Positions 1 through 8,221 are shown, counted from the stretch's first letter. The stretch: 64,000 nt of DNA from Nonomuraea sediminis (GCF_018531495.1 NZ_JAHDTI010000001.1:372001-436000), one strand, 5' to 3'. Made by a program: numbers and translations. Notes: generated by a model not told the origin, from the letters alone.

Positions 1-2649
1 GTGCTGCGGTTCGAGTTCGGGCGGGGTGAGCGGACGGACCTGTGGTTCGAGTTCCGGCTCGGCTTCACCGGCTGGCGGACGGCGTGGGTGCGCTACGCCT
101 ACGACATGCACGGCCGGCCCCGCGAGGACATGGACACCGTGCGGATCATCGCGCCCGCCAGAGCGGGGACGCTCCACCTCGACCAGCTCATGCTCAACGT
201 GCCGCTGCGGCCCGACGCGCCCTGCCGCGACCACCAGTTGCCCGGCATCGCCCCCGAAGGCGACGAGTACGACAACCAGCACTGGCAGGCCCTCCACCGC
301 TTCGACCAGCTCCTCAGCACGAAGCACCCGGACAGGACGCCGCCCACCGCGCAGGAGCTGGCGGACCTCCGAAAGCTCCACACGCGCTACCAGGACGACT
401 ACCTGGCCGCCCCCGTCAAGGTGGACGTGCCCGCCCTCACCAGGCAGACCGAGGCGCTGCTCGGCCACCCGGTCCACTCCTACCAGGCGCAGATCTACCC
501 CGTCGAGATCGCCGCCGAGCTCAAGGCCTTCGTCAACCCCGTCACCCTGCGCGCCTGCACCGACCTGATGAAGGCGATCGCGCAGGCCCACCACGCCGGC
601 CCGCAGGACCGCCCCGCCCTCGCCGCCCTCTACCTGAAGATCGTCGGCCACCTGCGCGAGCAGGGCTGGACCAAGGGCAGCTGCCAGGGCACCATCCACC
701 ACCTCGGCTACGACGCACGCGGCTACTACGACTCCGTCTACCTCATGGCCGGCGCGCTGCGCGAGGCGGGCCTGTTCGAGCAGGTCCGCGCCGACCTGGA
801 GTGGCTGACCGGCCTCGGCAGGATCTTCCGCGGCTGGGGCTTCCGCATGGCGCACGGCAGCACGATGGACATCTTCAACACCACCTTCCGCGGCATGCTG
901 GCCGCGGTGCTGCTGCGCGACGGCGAGGCCGAGCAGGTCGCCTACCTGCGCGCCCTGCGCGACTGGCTCGACCGGGCGCTGCTGCCCACCGACGGCATCC
1001 AGGACGGCGTCAAGGTCGACGGCACCGCCTTCCACCATGTCGGCTTCTTCCCCGACTACGTCCGCGACGGCTTCACGGGCCTGGCCCCGCTGGTCTACGT
1101 GATGAGCGGCGGCGTCTTCGCAGTCTCCGCGGAGTCGTACGGCTGGCTGAAGCGCGCGCTGCTGGCCCAGCGGGTCTACGCGGGCAGGCAGCAGTGGCCG
1201 ATCTCCATCAGCGGGCGCAACCCGAGCGGCCTGACGGCACTGTCGATCGTGCCGTTCCAGTGGCTGGCCAGGATCGACGACGAGGTCGGCGCCGCCTTCC
1301 TCCGGTTGCTGCCCGCCGTACCGACCGCCGAGCAGAAGGCGATCGCGGACCAGCTGGCCGCGCGCGGCGTCAAGGCGGAGCCGGCGCCGAACGGGACGTG
1401 GGTGCTGAACTACGCGGCGCTGGCCGTGCACCGGCGCGGCGAGTGGCAGGTCAGCGTGCGCGGCCACAACCGCTACCTGTGGAGCACCGAGATCTACGTG
1501 GGCGCGAACTGGTACGGCAGGTACAACACCTACGGCCAGATCCAGGTCGTCCACCGCGGCACCAACCTCGACAGCGGCTACGCCCAGCCTGGCTGGGACT
1601 GGAACAGGCGCCCGGGCACGACCACGATCCACAAACCGCTCGAACGGCTCAAGGGCGACCTGACCGGGGCGATCGAGGAGATGCTCCTCACCGACGCCCG
1701 TTTCTGCGGCGCGCACAGCATCGACGAGCGCAACGGCATGTTCGCCATGGACCTGCATGAGCATCCCAAGTACGACGGGTCGCACCGGGCCCGCAAGTCG
1801 GTGTTCCTGTTCGACGACCGGATCGTCGCGATCGGCACCGGCATCACCAACGCGAACGCCGTCGACGAGACCGAGACCACGCTGTTCCAGACGCGCCTGA
1901 CGGGCCCCACCGTGGTGGACGGGCAGGCGATCACCGCCATGCCCTACCAGGAACGGCTGCGGCCGCGCTGGCTGCTGGACGACAAGGGCATCGGCTACTA
2001 CGTGGCGCCCGGCCAGGACGTGGCGCTGGCGCGCTCGACGCAGAACTCGCGCAACAACGCCACCGAGGAGCCCACCACCGGTGACTTCGCCACGGCGTGG
2101 CTGCCGCACGGCAGGGCGCCCGCGGACGCGCGCTACGAGTACGCCATGGTGGTCGACACGACCGCCGAGCGGATGGCCGCCTTCGCCGAGGAGATGGCGG
2201 ATCCGGGCCGCGCGCCGTACCGGGTGCTGCGGGCCGACGAGCGGGTGCACGTGGTCAGCGACCGCGCGACCGGGATCACCGGGTACGCGGTGTTCGAGCG
2301 GGTGGCGCTGGACGGGCTCGTGCGCGAGGTCGACACGCCGTGCCTGGTGCTCCACCGTTCGGAGGGCGAGGCTCTGGTGCTGGCGGTGTGCGATCCCGAC
2401 CTGCGCCTCTATGGCGGGATCGACCACGATCAGTACCAGGGAGGGCGCTACGTCGGGCACTACAGCCCGTGGTCACGGCCGTGGCTGGCCGGCCCGAGCC
2501 ATCCGCACCGGCTGCGCGTCACCCTCGACGGGCGCTGGCGTGCCGACGGGTCGCAGCCGTGCGCGGTGCGGGTGAGCGGCCGGCGGACGGTCGTCGAGTT
2601 CGAGACCGTCCACGGCCGCCCCGTCCAGGTGCGGCTCACAGGCTCATGA
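1..2649 (+). CDS. Polysaccharide lyase family 8-type (chondroitin ABC lyase-like), 5'-truncated by window edge
   Basis: An open frame runs from base 1 to the TGA at 2647-2649 (882 codons in view). The true start probably lies upstream, because PL8 chondroitin ABC lyases are about 1000 residues long and begin with a signal peptide that is not seen here. Seen: an alpha-helical catalytic half containing a His pair (FHHVGFFPDYVRDG, around residue 345), then NRYLWSTEIYVG and WDWNRRPGTT (around residues 490-540). These match the catalytic His/Tyr surroundings and the DWNR-PGTT signature of the family; a beta-sandwich C-terminal part follows. Family knowledge: such enzymes cleave uronic-acid-containing polysaccharides by beta-elimination outside the cell. 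The exact substrate (hyaluronan, chondroitin, xanthan or other) cannot be told. The 3' end overlaps the convergent chitinase gene by 14 bases. Confidence 0.8.
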   Translation: MLRFEFGRGERTDLWFEFRLGFTGWRTAWVRYAYDMHGRPREDMDTVRIIAPARAGTLHLDQLMLNVPLRPDAPCRDHQLPGIAPEGDEYDNQHWQALHRFDQLLSTKHPDRTPPTAQELADLRKLHTRYQDDYLAAPVKVDVPALTRQTEALLGHPVHSYQAQIYPVEIAAELKAFVNPVTLRACTDLMKAIAQAHHAGPQDRPALAALYLKIVGHLREQGWTKGSCQGTIHHLGYDARGYYDSVYLMAGALREAGLFEQVRADLEWLTGLGRIFRGWGFRMAHGSTMDIFNTTFRGMLAAVLLRDGEAEQVAYLRALRDWLDRALLPTDGIQDGVKVDGTAFHHVGFFPDYVRDGFTGLAPLVYVMSGGVFAVSAESYGWLKRALLAQRVYAGRQQWPISISGRNPSGLTALSIVPFQWLARIDDEVGAAFLRLLPAVPTAEQKAIADQLAARGVKAEPAPNGTWVLNYAALAVHRRGEWQVSVRGHNRYLWSTEIYVGANWYGRYNTYGQIQVVHRGTNLDSGYAQPGWDWNRRPGTTTIHKPLERLKGDLTGAIEEMLLTDARFCGAHSIDERNGMFAMDLHEHPKYDGSHRARKSVFLFDDRIVAIGTGITNANAVDETETTLFQTRLTGPTVVDGQAITAMPYQERLRPRWLLDDKGIGYYVAPGQDVALARSTQNSRNNATEEPTTGDFATAWLPHGRAPADARYEYAMVVDTTAERMAAFAEEMADPGRAPYRVLRADERVHVVSDRATGITGYAVFERVALDGLVREVDTPCLVLHRSEGEALVLAVCDPDLRLYGGIDHDQYQGGRYVGHYSPWSRPWLAGPSHPHRLRVTLDGRWRADGSQPCAVRVSGRRTVVEFETVHGRPVQVRLTGS

Positions 2650-4096
2650 AGTTGTCGCCGAACGTCCAGCCGCGCGAGCCGTCCCAGTTGACGGACCAGG
2701 TCATCAGGCCCTTGAGCGCGCCGCCGAAGCTGTTCCAGCTCTGCTTGACCAGCCCGGTGGACATGTAGCCGCCGCCGGCTCCCGGCTGGGCGGGCAGGCC
2801 GGGAACCTGCTTGTCGTAGGGGACCCTGATCGTGGTGCCCTGGATCGTCAGGCCGTCGTTCAGGCAGGTGGTCTGCCTGACGAAGCCCTCGACCGTGCCC
2901 GCCTGGTAGGAGTCGCCGGCGCAGCCGTACATGCTGCCGTTGTAGTACTGCATGTTCAGCCACCACAGGCGGCCGTTGTCGGCGTACTTCTTGATGATCG
3001 GCAGGTAGGCGCCCCAGATCGAGCCGTAGGTGACGCTGCCGCCGGTGACGTAGGCCGTCTCGGGCGCCATCGTCAGGCCGAACCCGGCGGGCATCTGGGC
3101 GAGCACGCCGTCGATGACGCGGATCAGGTTCGCCTGCGACGCCGACAGCGTGCCGATGCTGCCGCTGCCCGTCAGGCCGGTCTCGATGTCGATGTCGATG
3201 CCGTCGAAGTTGTACTGCTTGAGTATCGGCACGATCGTGGCGACGAAGCGGTCTGCGACGGCGCTGGAGTTGAGGTCGATGCCGGCGGCGGCGCCGCCGA
3301 TGGACATCAGGATCGTCGCGCCCGCCGCCTTGGCCTGGCACATCTCCGCCGGGGTGGCCACCTTGACGGTGGCGTCCATCCCGTCCTCCCACAGCGCGGT
3401 CCCGTCGGAGCGGATCACGGGGAACGCGGCGTTGATCACGTTGTAGCCGTGGGCGGCGATGCGCGAGTCGGTGATCGGGATCCAGCCGAGCGGCGGGTGC
3501 ACGCCGTTGGCCGCGCCGTCCCAGTTCTCCCAGTAGCCCTGCAGGACCTTCCCCGCCGGGCGCGGCTTCAAAGGACAGGTGGTCGACGTCGGGGTGGGGG
3601 TGGGCGTCACGGTGGGAGTGCTCGTCGGGGGCTGGCCGGGTCCGTCCAGGCCGACGTCGTCGGCGTAGTAGGTGCCCTGGCCGTACCAGCCGTGCAGGTA
3701 GATCACGGCGGTGGACTGGTTGGCCGCGGTGGTGAAGGTGAGGCTCAGCTGCGTGTACTGCTGGGAGGAGGTCCACGTCGACGGGCCGCCGTTGACGCCC
3801 AGGTAGACGTAGCCGCCCCTGACCCAGGCCGTCAGCGTGTACGGCGTGCCGGGCCGGACGGCCACCTGCTGGGTGCACTGGGCGGTGTCGGAACCCGAGG
3901 CGGCCCCGGCCAGCGCCCTGGCGCCGGAGTGCACGGGCGTGGTCACCACGGAACCGGCGGAGCAGGACCACGGCGCCAGGGTTCCGGATTCGAAGCCGGG
4001 GTTCTCCAGCAGGTTGGCGGCTTGCGCTTCCGTCTGGGTCAGGACGACCCAGACGGAGGCCAGCAGTAACGCCACGGCGAGCAGGGTTTTCTTCAT
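2636..4096 (-). CDS. Secreted GH18 chitinase with N-terminal carbohydrate-binding domain
   Basis: Start chosen at the ATG at 4096 (MKKTLLAVALLL), which begins a typical Sec signal peptide ending near AQA-A and has a purine-rich AAAGGG upstream; the frame stays open further 5'. After the signal come a beta-sandwich carbohydrate-binding module (about residues 28-150, starting NLLENPGFESG), a Thr/Pro linker (TSTPTVTPTPTPTST) and a GH18 barrel. The catalytic signature DGIDIDIE sits at about residues 298-305, and its last Glu is the general acid. WWLNMQYYN further on is also typical of ChiC/ChiD-like bacterial chitinases. It should hydrolyse chitin outside the cell. Convergent with the PL8 gene, so the two are not co-transcribed. 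Length (486 aa) is normal. Confidence 0.9.
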   Translation of the reverse strand: MKKTLLAVALLLASVWVVLTQTEAQAANLLENPGFESGTLAPWSCSAGSVVTTPVHSGARALAGAASGSDTAQCTQQVAVRPGTPYTLTAWVRGGYVYLGVNGGPSTWTSSQQYTQLSLTFTTAANQSTAVIYLHGWYGQGTYYADDVGLDGPGQPPTSTPTVTPTPTPTSTTCPLKPRPAGKVLQGYWENWDGAANGVHPPLGWIPITDSRIAAHGYNVINAAFPVIRSDGTALWEDGMDATVKVATPAEMCQAKAAGATILMSIGGAAAGIDLNSSAVADRFVATIVPILKQYNFDGIDIDIETGLTGSGSIGTLSASQANLIRVIDGVLAQMPAGFGLTMAPETAYVTGGSVTYGSIWGAYLPIIKKYADNGRLWWLNMQYYNGSMYGCAGDSYQAGTVEGFVRQTTCLNDGLTIQGTTIRVPYDKQVPGLPAQPGAGGGYMSTGLVKQSWNSFGGALKGLMTWSVNWDGSRGWTFGDNFMSL

Positions 4097-4195
4097 GACC
4101 GGACCACCCTTTCCGCGCCCATTGTCGGAACAGGTCAGGCCTGGTGTCCACGAAGATTCCATACCGACGCGGGTGCCCCCGGCCGGTATGGGCCG

Positions 4196-4957
4196 TCAGT
4201 TCGGCGGGTCGAAGCGGCCGTCCACCGCGGTCCAGCCGCCGTCGACGTACAGGACCGAGCCAGTGACGAAGCTGGCCGCGTCGGAGGCGAGGTAGACCAC
4301 GGCTCCGGCCATCTCCTCCGCCTGGGCCCACCTGCCGAGCGCGCTCTTGGCCGCGTAGGCCTCGTACCAGGCGGGGTTGTCCTTGATCTGCTTGGTCAGC
4401 GGGGTCTCCACGACGCCCGGCGCGACGGCGTTCACCCGCACCCCGCTCGGCCCGAACTCGGCGGCAGCCGTACGCAGCAACTGGACGAGCCCGGCCTTGG
4501 TGGCCGAGTAGACCCCCTGACCCGGCTCGGTCACGGACGCCCTGATCGAGGCGAACCCGATGATCGAGCCGCGCCCGCGCGCCACCATCCCGGCGCCGAA
4601 GGCCCTGACGACATCGAAGGACGCCTTCAGGTTCAGGTCGACGACGCGCTGGAACTCCTCGGCGGAGTAGTCGAGCAGCCGCTTGCGCACGTTCGTGGCG
4701 GCGGTGAACACCAGCACGTCCGGGCTGGTGTCATCGGCCGCCCGCGCCACGGCCGCGGCGTCCAGGACGTCGAGCTCCCTGGCCGTCCCCCCGCACGCCG
4801 CGGCGGTCGCCTCGGCCGCGGGCACGTCCCGGTCGGCGCACACGACCTCGGCCCCGTGCGCGGCCAGCGCCAGCGCCGCCTCCCGCCCGATCCCGCTCCC
4901 GGCCCCGATCACCACGGCCCGCCGTCCGTCCAGCCGGAACAGTCCCTCGTAAGTCAT
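4196..4957 (-). CDS. SDR-family oxidoreductase
   Basis: 253-residue classical short-chain dehydrogenase. The nucleotide-binding motif is GAGSGIG near residue 18, the catalytic YSATK is near residue 155, and the C-terminal end VTGSVLYVDGGWT is typical of the FabG-like group. The usual NAG motif is replaced by TAATN. It should use NAD(P)H on an alcohol/carbonyl substrate in the cytosol; the substrate cannot be read from the sequence. The notable point is its promoter: a perfect palindrome at 4973-4987, 16 bases before the ATG, is the same as the one before the oligopeptide/amide operon at 17.3 kb. It is therefore probably controlled by the FadR-type regulator encoded at 17373 and may act in the same pathway. 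Confidence 0.9.
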   Translation of the reverse strand: MTYEGLFRLDGRRAVVIGAGSGIGREAALALAAHGAEVVCADRDVPAAEATAAACGGTARELDVLDAAAVARAADDTSPDVLVFTAATNVRKRLLDYSAEEFQRVVDLNLKASFDVVRAFGAGMVARGRGSIIGFASIRASVTEPGQGVYSATKAGLVQLLRTAAAEFGPSGVRVNAVAPGVVETPLTKQIKDNPAWYEAYAAKSALGRWAQAEEMAGAVVYLASDAASFVTGSVLYVDGGWTAVDGRFDPPN

Positions 4958-4972
4958 ACCTGCACTCTAACG

Positions 4973-4987
4973 ACTGGTCAGACCAGT
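4973..4987. promoter_or_regulatory. FadR/GntR-type operator palindrome upstream of the SDR gene
   Basis: ACTGGTCAGACCAGT, a perfect 7-1-7 inverted repeat, lies just upstream of the SDR start at 4957. The core TGGTnnnACCA fits the consensus known for FadR-subfamily GntR proteins. The same palindrome with a different centre base occurs at 17306-17320 next to a FadR-type regulator gene. Confidence 0.75.
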
Positions 4988-5054
4988 ACACCAGGTGCAC
5001 TCGCGCGTTTCGTTCCCCGGGGCGACGGCGGTCGACGCCCCGGGGACCGCGTCC

Positions 5055-5387
5055 CTAGCTGCAGGTGCGGTAGTTGACGCGGCAGATGCAGAGCGAGCCG
5101 CCCTTGGTGTAGTCACAGCAGTCGAAGCGGTACAGCGAGCTGCCCAGGTAGGCGCAGCTGGTCCAGCAGTGCTTGCCGCCACAGCTGTAGGCGCTGCTGC
5201 AGCCGCTGGCGCAGCACGTGGTGGCGCTGCAGCAACTGCAGGTGGGGGCGCCGTAGCAGCCGTCGGGCGCGGCCTCGGCCCGGCCGGGGAACCAGGCCTT
5301 GGTCGCCACGCCGACGAGCGTGGCCCCGGCGACGGCCAGGAACTTGCTCCTGGTCAGCCGGGTCCTCTGCATCTCCTTCACGATCAT
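5055..5387 (-). CDS. Exported cysteine-rich peptide related to the methylamine dehydrogenase light chain (short form)
   Basis: Start at the ATG at 5387, which overlaps the TGA of the preceding gene (ATGA). The 110 residues begin with an export signal: LTRSKFLAVAGA resembles a Tat motif but has Arg-Ser, not Arg-Arg; the cleavage site is probably AEA-A near residue 40. The mature part of about 70 residues has 15 cysteines: C44, 50, 52, 53, 58, 59, 63, 69, 74, 78, 90, 91, 100, 102 and 109. CWTSC (W75), FDCCDY (89-91) and CIC (100-102) line up with the W-x-x-x-C, DCC and C-x-C elements of the MADH small subunit as I remember it. That subunit has six disulfides and a tryptophan tryptophylquinone. 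W75 would be the first TTQ tryptophan; the protein ends before the second, so TTQ as known cannot form within this chain. Last gene of the mau-like operon. Function unknown; redox carrier, structural peptide or a new cofactor protein are all possible. Confidence 0.65.
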   Translation of the reverse strand: MIVKEMQRTRLTRSKFLAVAGATLVGVATKAWFPGRAEAAPDGCYGAPTCSCCSATTCCASGCSSAYSCGGKHCWTSCAYLGSSLYRFDCCDYTKGGSLCICRVNYRTCS

Positions 5388-5911
5388 GCCTGTGCCTCCT
5401 CGGCGAATTCGGGTCTCTGTGCCCACAGCACTTCCAGAGCCTCGGCGCTGTCGGCGCTGCTGCCCTGGCCGACGGCGACGATGAACCCGTCCCGCTGCAG
5501 GATGGCCGTCGGCCACATGGCCATCGGCAGGTCCGCGTCCACGGCCTTGGCCCGCTCTCCCTGGATCACAGCGATCTCGGGGGGAAGCAGGGCGACCAGT
5601 TCGGCGGTCTGCTGGCCCTCGACGCAGGCCACCACCTGGCGGCCCTGCAGCCTGTCCAGCTCGGCGGCGAGGCCGTGGCAGGTTCCGCAGGTGGCGGACA
5701 TGAAGACCACCAGCGCGTCGCGGGTCGCGTCGGGGATCAGCCCGACGAGGGAGTCCGGCAGCTTCCTGCCGATGATCAGCTGGCTGGCAGGGTCGATGCC
5801 CTTGCCCGTCAGGCGCAGGCGCAGTTCGGCGATGCCACGCAGGCACGCCAGGAACGCCACGGTGAGCGCGACGCACGCCGCGATCACCACCACGGCGAGG
5901 ACGCGCTCCAT
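5384..5911 (-). CDS. Membrane-anchored thioredoxin-fold (MauD/TlpA-like) protein
   Basis: Start ATG at 5911, overlapping the preceding stop (TGATG); the stop overlaps the start of the Cys-rich peptide gene. 175 residues: one N-terminal membrane segment (about 4-26), a spacer, then a thioredoxin-like domain. VVFMSATCGTCHGL gives the CxxC (C75, C78), and MWPTAIL carries the cis-Pro-type loop expected opposite the active site. MauD and TlpA proteins work on the outer face of the membrane to form, isomerise or reduce disulfides of exported partners. Immediate translational coupling to a 15-Cys peptide makes that peptide the obvious client (inference). A second, divergent CxxC protein is encoded upstream at 7672, so oxidase/reductase division of labour is possible. 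Confidence 0.8.
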   Translation of the reverse strand: MERVLAVVVIAACVALTVAFLACLRGIAELRLRLTGKGIDPASQLIIGRKLPDSLVGLIPDATRDALVVFMSATCGTCHGLAAELDRLQGRQVVACVEGQQTAELVALLPPEIAVIQGERAKAVDADLPMAMWPTAILQRDGFIVAVGQGSSADSAEALEVLWAQRPEFAEEAQA

Positions 5912-6408
5912 CAGGCCTTCCCGATCCGCCGCATGAAGTGGACCGTGAGCGTGCCGTCGTTGCGGTTGTCCAGGCATTCCAGTACGACGGTGTCGCCCGT
6001 CCTGACCGGGTCGGACGCGGAGCGCGCGCTCGGCTCCGGTGCCTGGCCCTCGTAGTAGAGCGTGCGGGGGTCCAGCCCGCAGCGGGTGCCGTTGACGGTG
6101 ATGTGGTCGGCGGCGACCTCCTCGACGCTTCCTGTGACGTTGCGGTGCAGCGCGACCGCCGTGCGCGTGCCGGGGGTGGACTCGTCGAGAACGACGAGGT
6201 CCCCGGGACGCAGCGCCCAGCCGTACGGGAGTTCCTCGGCCTTGGCCGCGACGGGCGCGAGGCCCGCCGAGCGGCCGTAACCGCGGACGGTGACGTCCTG
6301 CCCCGAGACCGAGGCCAGCACCGCGACCGGCGCGTCCGGTGGAGGCAGCGGAGACCTGTTGGCGAACGCGCCGCCGAACAGGCCGCGCCGGGTCGTGCCC
6401 TCTTCCAT
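5911..6408 (-). CDS. Unknown exported protein of the mau-like operon
   Basis: 165 residues from the ATG at 6408. The N-terminus is TTRRGLFGGAF, a twin-arginine pair followed by a weakly hydrophobic stretch, then a Pro-rich linker and a probably beta-rich domain of about 120 residues. That domain has two cysteines (TRCGLD and LECLDN) and the segments GWALRPGDLVVLDE and HITVNG. I do not recognise the family. It is not the MADH heavy chain, which is a beta-propeller of about 400 residues. Its position between membrane proteins and the disulfide machinery, with start-stop overlap to the next gene, suggests an exported partner of the Cys-rich peptide (inference). Confidence 0.65.
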   Translation of the reverse strand: MEEGTTRRGLFGGAFANRSPLPPPDAPVAVLASVSGQDVTVRGYGRSAGLAPVAAKAEELPYGWALRPGDLVVLDESTPGTRTAVALHRNVTGSVEEVAADHITVNGTRCGLDPRTLYYEGQAPEPSARSASDPVRTGDTVVLECLDNRNDGTLTVHFMRRIGKA

Positions 6409-6428
6409 GTGCCCTTCCTTCCTGTGGG

Positions 6429-6980
6429 TTACAACAGCCAGACCAGTGCGGGGTAGAGCGCGCCGAGGGCGAGGGCCGCCAGCACGTCGGTGGCCGCGCG
6501 GGCGCGGTCGATGCCGCCCTGGAGCGCGACGTCGGCCGCGGCCAGCAGCGCCGAGACACCGACCCTGCTCAGGGCGAAGGCGGCGTAGCCGAGCGCGCCG
6601 AGCAGCGGGTCGGCCCCGGCGAAGGCGGCCAGCGGGACCAGGTAGAACAGCCAGAACCCGATGCGGGTGGTGAACCCCAGGCCGAGCGCGAGCCCGTTGT
6701 AGGCGGCGGTACGCCAGTCCTGGTAGGCCAGCCACCGCGTGTCGGTCTCGCGGTCGAGCTGCCACGGTACGGCGCGCAGGATCACTCCCGCGGTCATCGC
6801 CGCGGCGGCGGCCAGGGCGAGCAGCGCACGCGTCCCGGGTTCGAGTACCGCGCCGAGCAGACCGAGCGCCGCCCCGGTGAGCGCCGCCCCGCCCAGAGCG
6901 GACAGCAGGAGGATCGCACCGGCCACGACCGGCGAACGGAAGCACCCGGACACGCGGGCGCGCGTGATCATGACGATCAC
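6429..6980 (-). CDS. Polytopic membrane protein of the mau-like operon
   Basis: 183 residues with about five hydrophobic segments (around 17-42, 50-70, 90-118, 122-150 and 160-183) and a short charged loop WQLDRETDTRWLAYQDW between segments 2 and 3. The start is the GTG at 6980, where GAGG lies at a good distance; an in-frame ATG at 6971 is the alternative. No cysteine pair is seen, so it is not an obvious disulfide oxidoreductase of the DsbB/VKOR type. Family not recognised. It follows the 58-residue membrane protein gene by 9 bases and belongs to the same transcription unit. Confidence 0.65.
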   Translation of the reverse strand: MIVMITRARVSGCFRSPVVAGAILLLSALGGAALTGAALGLLGAVLEPGTRALLALAAAAAMTAGVILRAVPWQLDRETDTRWLAYQDWRTAAYNGLALGLGFTTRIGFWLFYLVPLAAFAGADPLLGALGYAAFALSRVGVSALLAAADVALQGGIDRARAATDVLAALALGALYPALVWLL

Positions 6981-6989
6981 GTTCGGGCC

Positions 6990-7166
6990 TCAAGGGAGGG
7001 TCTGCTGCGCGAGCCCCACGATCAGCGCCGCCGTGACCAGCAGCGCCCACGGGTCCACCCTGACCGACCACCCGGCGAGCACCCCGGCTCCGACCAGCGG
7101 GATCAGGACCGCCCGCCTTATGAGAGCGCTCCCAAAACGGCCGCGCGCAAGGCCGCCCGCCCTCAC
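6990..7166 (-). CDS. Small membrane protein (58 aa) of the mau-like operon
   Basis: Start GTG at 7166 overlaps the TGA of the upstream thioredoxin gene (GTGA), which argues for a real, translationally coupled gene despite its size. The product has a basic N-terminus, then two hydrophobic segments (VLIPLVGAGVLAGW and WALLVTAALIVGLA) separated by a short loop, so it is probably a two-helix hairpin in the membrane. No cysteine, no recognised family. Could be a small subunit of the adjacent membrane protein. Confidence 0.6.
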   Translation of the reverse strand: MRAGGLARGRFGSALIRRAVLIPLVGAGVLAGWSVRVDPWALLVTAALIVGLAQQTLP

Positions 7167-7672
7167 GCGCGGACCCCCTGGGCCATCCGGCGCAGGTCCT
7201 CCAGATCGCCGGGGTGGCGCAGGATGCCCTTGGCCACGACCAGCCCGCCGGACACGGCCACGCCGAACGGCCCCGAGTGCACCCGGTACCGTCCCCTGAC
7301 GTCGGCGGCCGAGGCGCCGGTGAGCACGCGGGCCTGCGCGGGCAGCATCCCCGCCACGCCGGCGCCCGAGTCCGGCACCGTCCCGTCGCTGACCACGCAG
7401 GCGTACTCGGCCGCCTCGCCCGAGCGGCCCACCTCCTGGGCCATCTCGTGGCACGGCGCGCAGTCGCCGAAGAAGAACAGGACCACGTCGTCGGGCCGCA
7501 GCCCGGCGAAGCGCGGCGCGGGCGAGCCGATGGCGATGCCGTCGGCGGGCGCGCTGCCCGTCGCGGCGACGCGGTCGGCGAGGATGGCCAGTTCGCGGCG
7601 GACCACGAGCAGCCCGATGGACAGCAGAATCAGCCAGGCAAGGGATACGAGAAGTAATCCGCTATTACCCAT
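7163..7672 (-). CDS. Membrane-anchored thioredoxin-fold (MauD-like) protein
   Basis: Start ATG at 7672 (MGNSGLLL); an in-frame TTG at 7690 is a less likely alternative. 169 residues: N-terminal transmembrane helix (about 5-24), then the AIGSPAPRFAG entry typical of the TlpA/MauD group, then LFFFGDCAPCHEM with CAPC (C71, C74), and a truncated-looking thioredoxin fold to the end (GPFGVAVSGGLVVAKG is the strand after the cis-Pro position). MauD is required for correct disulfide formation in the MADH light chain. Next to a MauE-like gene this order (mauE-mauD) is the same as in mau clusters. Confidence 0.8.
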   Translation of the reverse strand: MGNSGLLLVSLAWLILLSIGLLVVRRELAILADRVAATGSAPADGIAIGSPAPRFAGLRPDDVVLFFFGDCAPCHEMAQEVGRSGEAAEYACVVSDGTVPDSGAGVAGMLPAQARVLTGASAADVRGRYRVHSGPFGVAVSGGLVVAKGILRHPGDLEDLRRMAQGVRA

Positions 7673-7682
7673 TTCACCTGCT

Positions 7683-8186
7683 CTAGTCAAGTCGCGCGGT
7701 AAATGGCTTCAGGTGAACCATCGTGGAAATCAGCAAATAGCCGCAGGTCACTGTCGTGCCGAGAAGAAGCCCGGTAATGAGCTGGTCCAATCCCGGCGCC
7801 GCGGGAGCCAGCCCGACGAACACCGACACGCCGATCAGGACCACATTGCGCACCACGCTCACCCAGGAGGTCATCTCCCCGGTGCCGAAGCACGCGCATT
7901 CGACGCTTTGGCCCGCCAGCAGCGACCGTACGATCACTGCTGTGAAGGCGACCAGGAGCAGCAGCGCGGCGAGCGCCGCACGTGGGACGAGGAGTACGGC
8001 GAGGCCGACCAGCACCTCGGCGGCACCGAGGAGCCGTCCGAGCCCGGGCCTCACCCGGCTGACGACGCCGAAGCGGACGAGCGCGATGGCGAGCCCGAAC
8101 GGTCGTCTGATCTTGGGAACACCACTGGCCACGAAGAGCGCTGCGAGAAGGCCGCAGCCTGCACCGACTAGATCGGCTAAGCCCAT
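7683..8186 (-). CDS. MauE-like (DoxX-related) membrane protein
   Basis: Start taken at the ATG at 8186 (MGLADLVGAG); another ATG at 8198 would add four residues. 167 residues with four to five membrane helices. The family marker is the cysteine motif ECACFG (C97, C99) in the loop after helix 3, matching the C-x-C-F-G seen in MauE and related redox-associated membrane proteins. MauE is needed for MADH light-chain maturation and probably passes electrons or disulfides between the membrane and MauD. First gene of the operon; its promoter must lie in the 35-base gap to the divergent lipoprotein gene or within that gene. Confidence 0.8.
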   Translation of the reverse strand: MGLADLVGAGCGLLAALFVASGVPKIRRPFGLAIALVRFGVVSRVRPGLGRLLGAAEVLVGLAVLLVPRAALAALLLLVAFTAVIVRSLLAGQSVECACFGTGEMTSWVSVVRNVVLIGVSVFVGLAPAAPGLDQLITGLLLGTTVTCGYLLISTMVHLKPFTARLD

Positions 8187-8221
8187 GGACGTGATCATAA
8201 ATGGCCGCCATATTTGGATCA

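Noticed and set aside
6339..8171. 610-codon plus-strand frame across the mau-like operon
   Set aside because: Antisense to several genes with clear motifs and tight overlaps; composition dominated by Arg, Gly and Glu, no recognisable domain.
5055..8186. A complete methylamine dehydrogenase locus
   Set aside because: No heavy-chain beta-propeller, no di-heme MauG and no amicyanin gene; the light-chain-like peptide is too short for the known TTQ cofactor.
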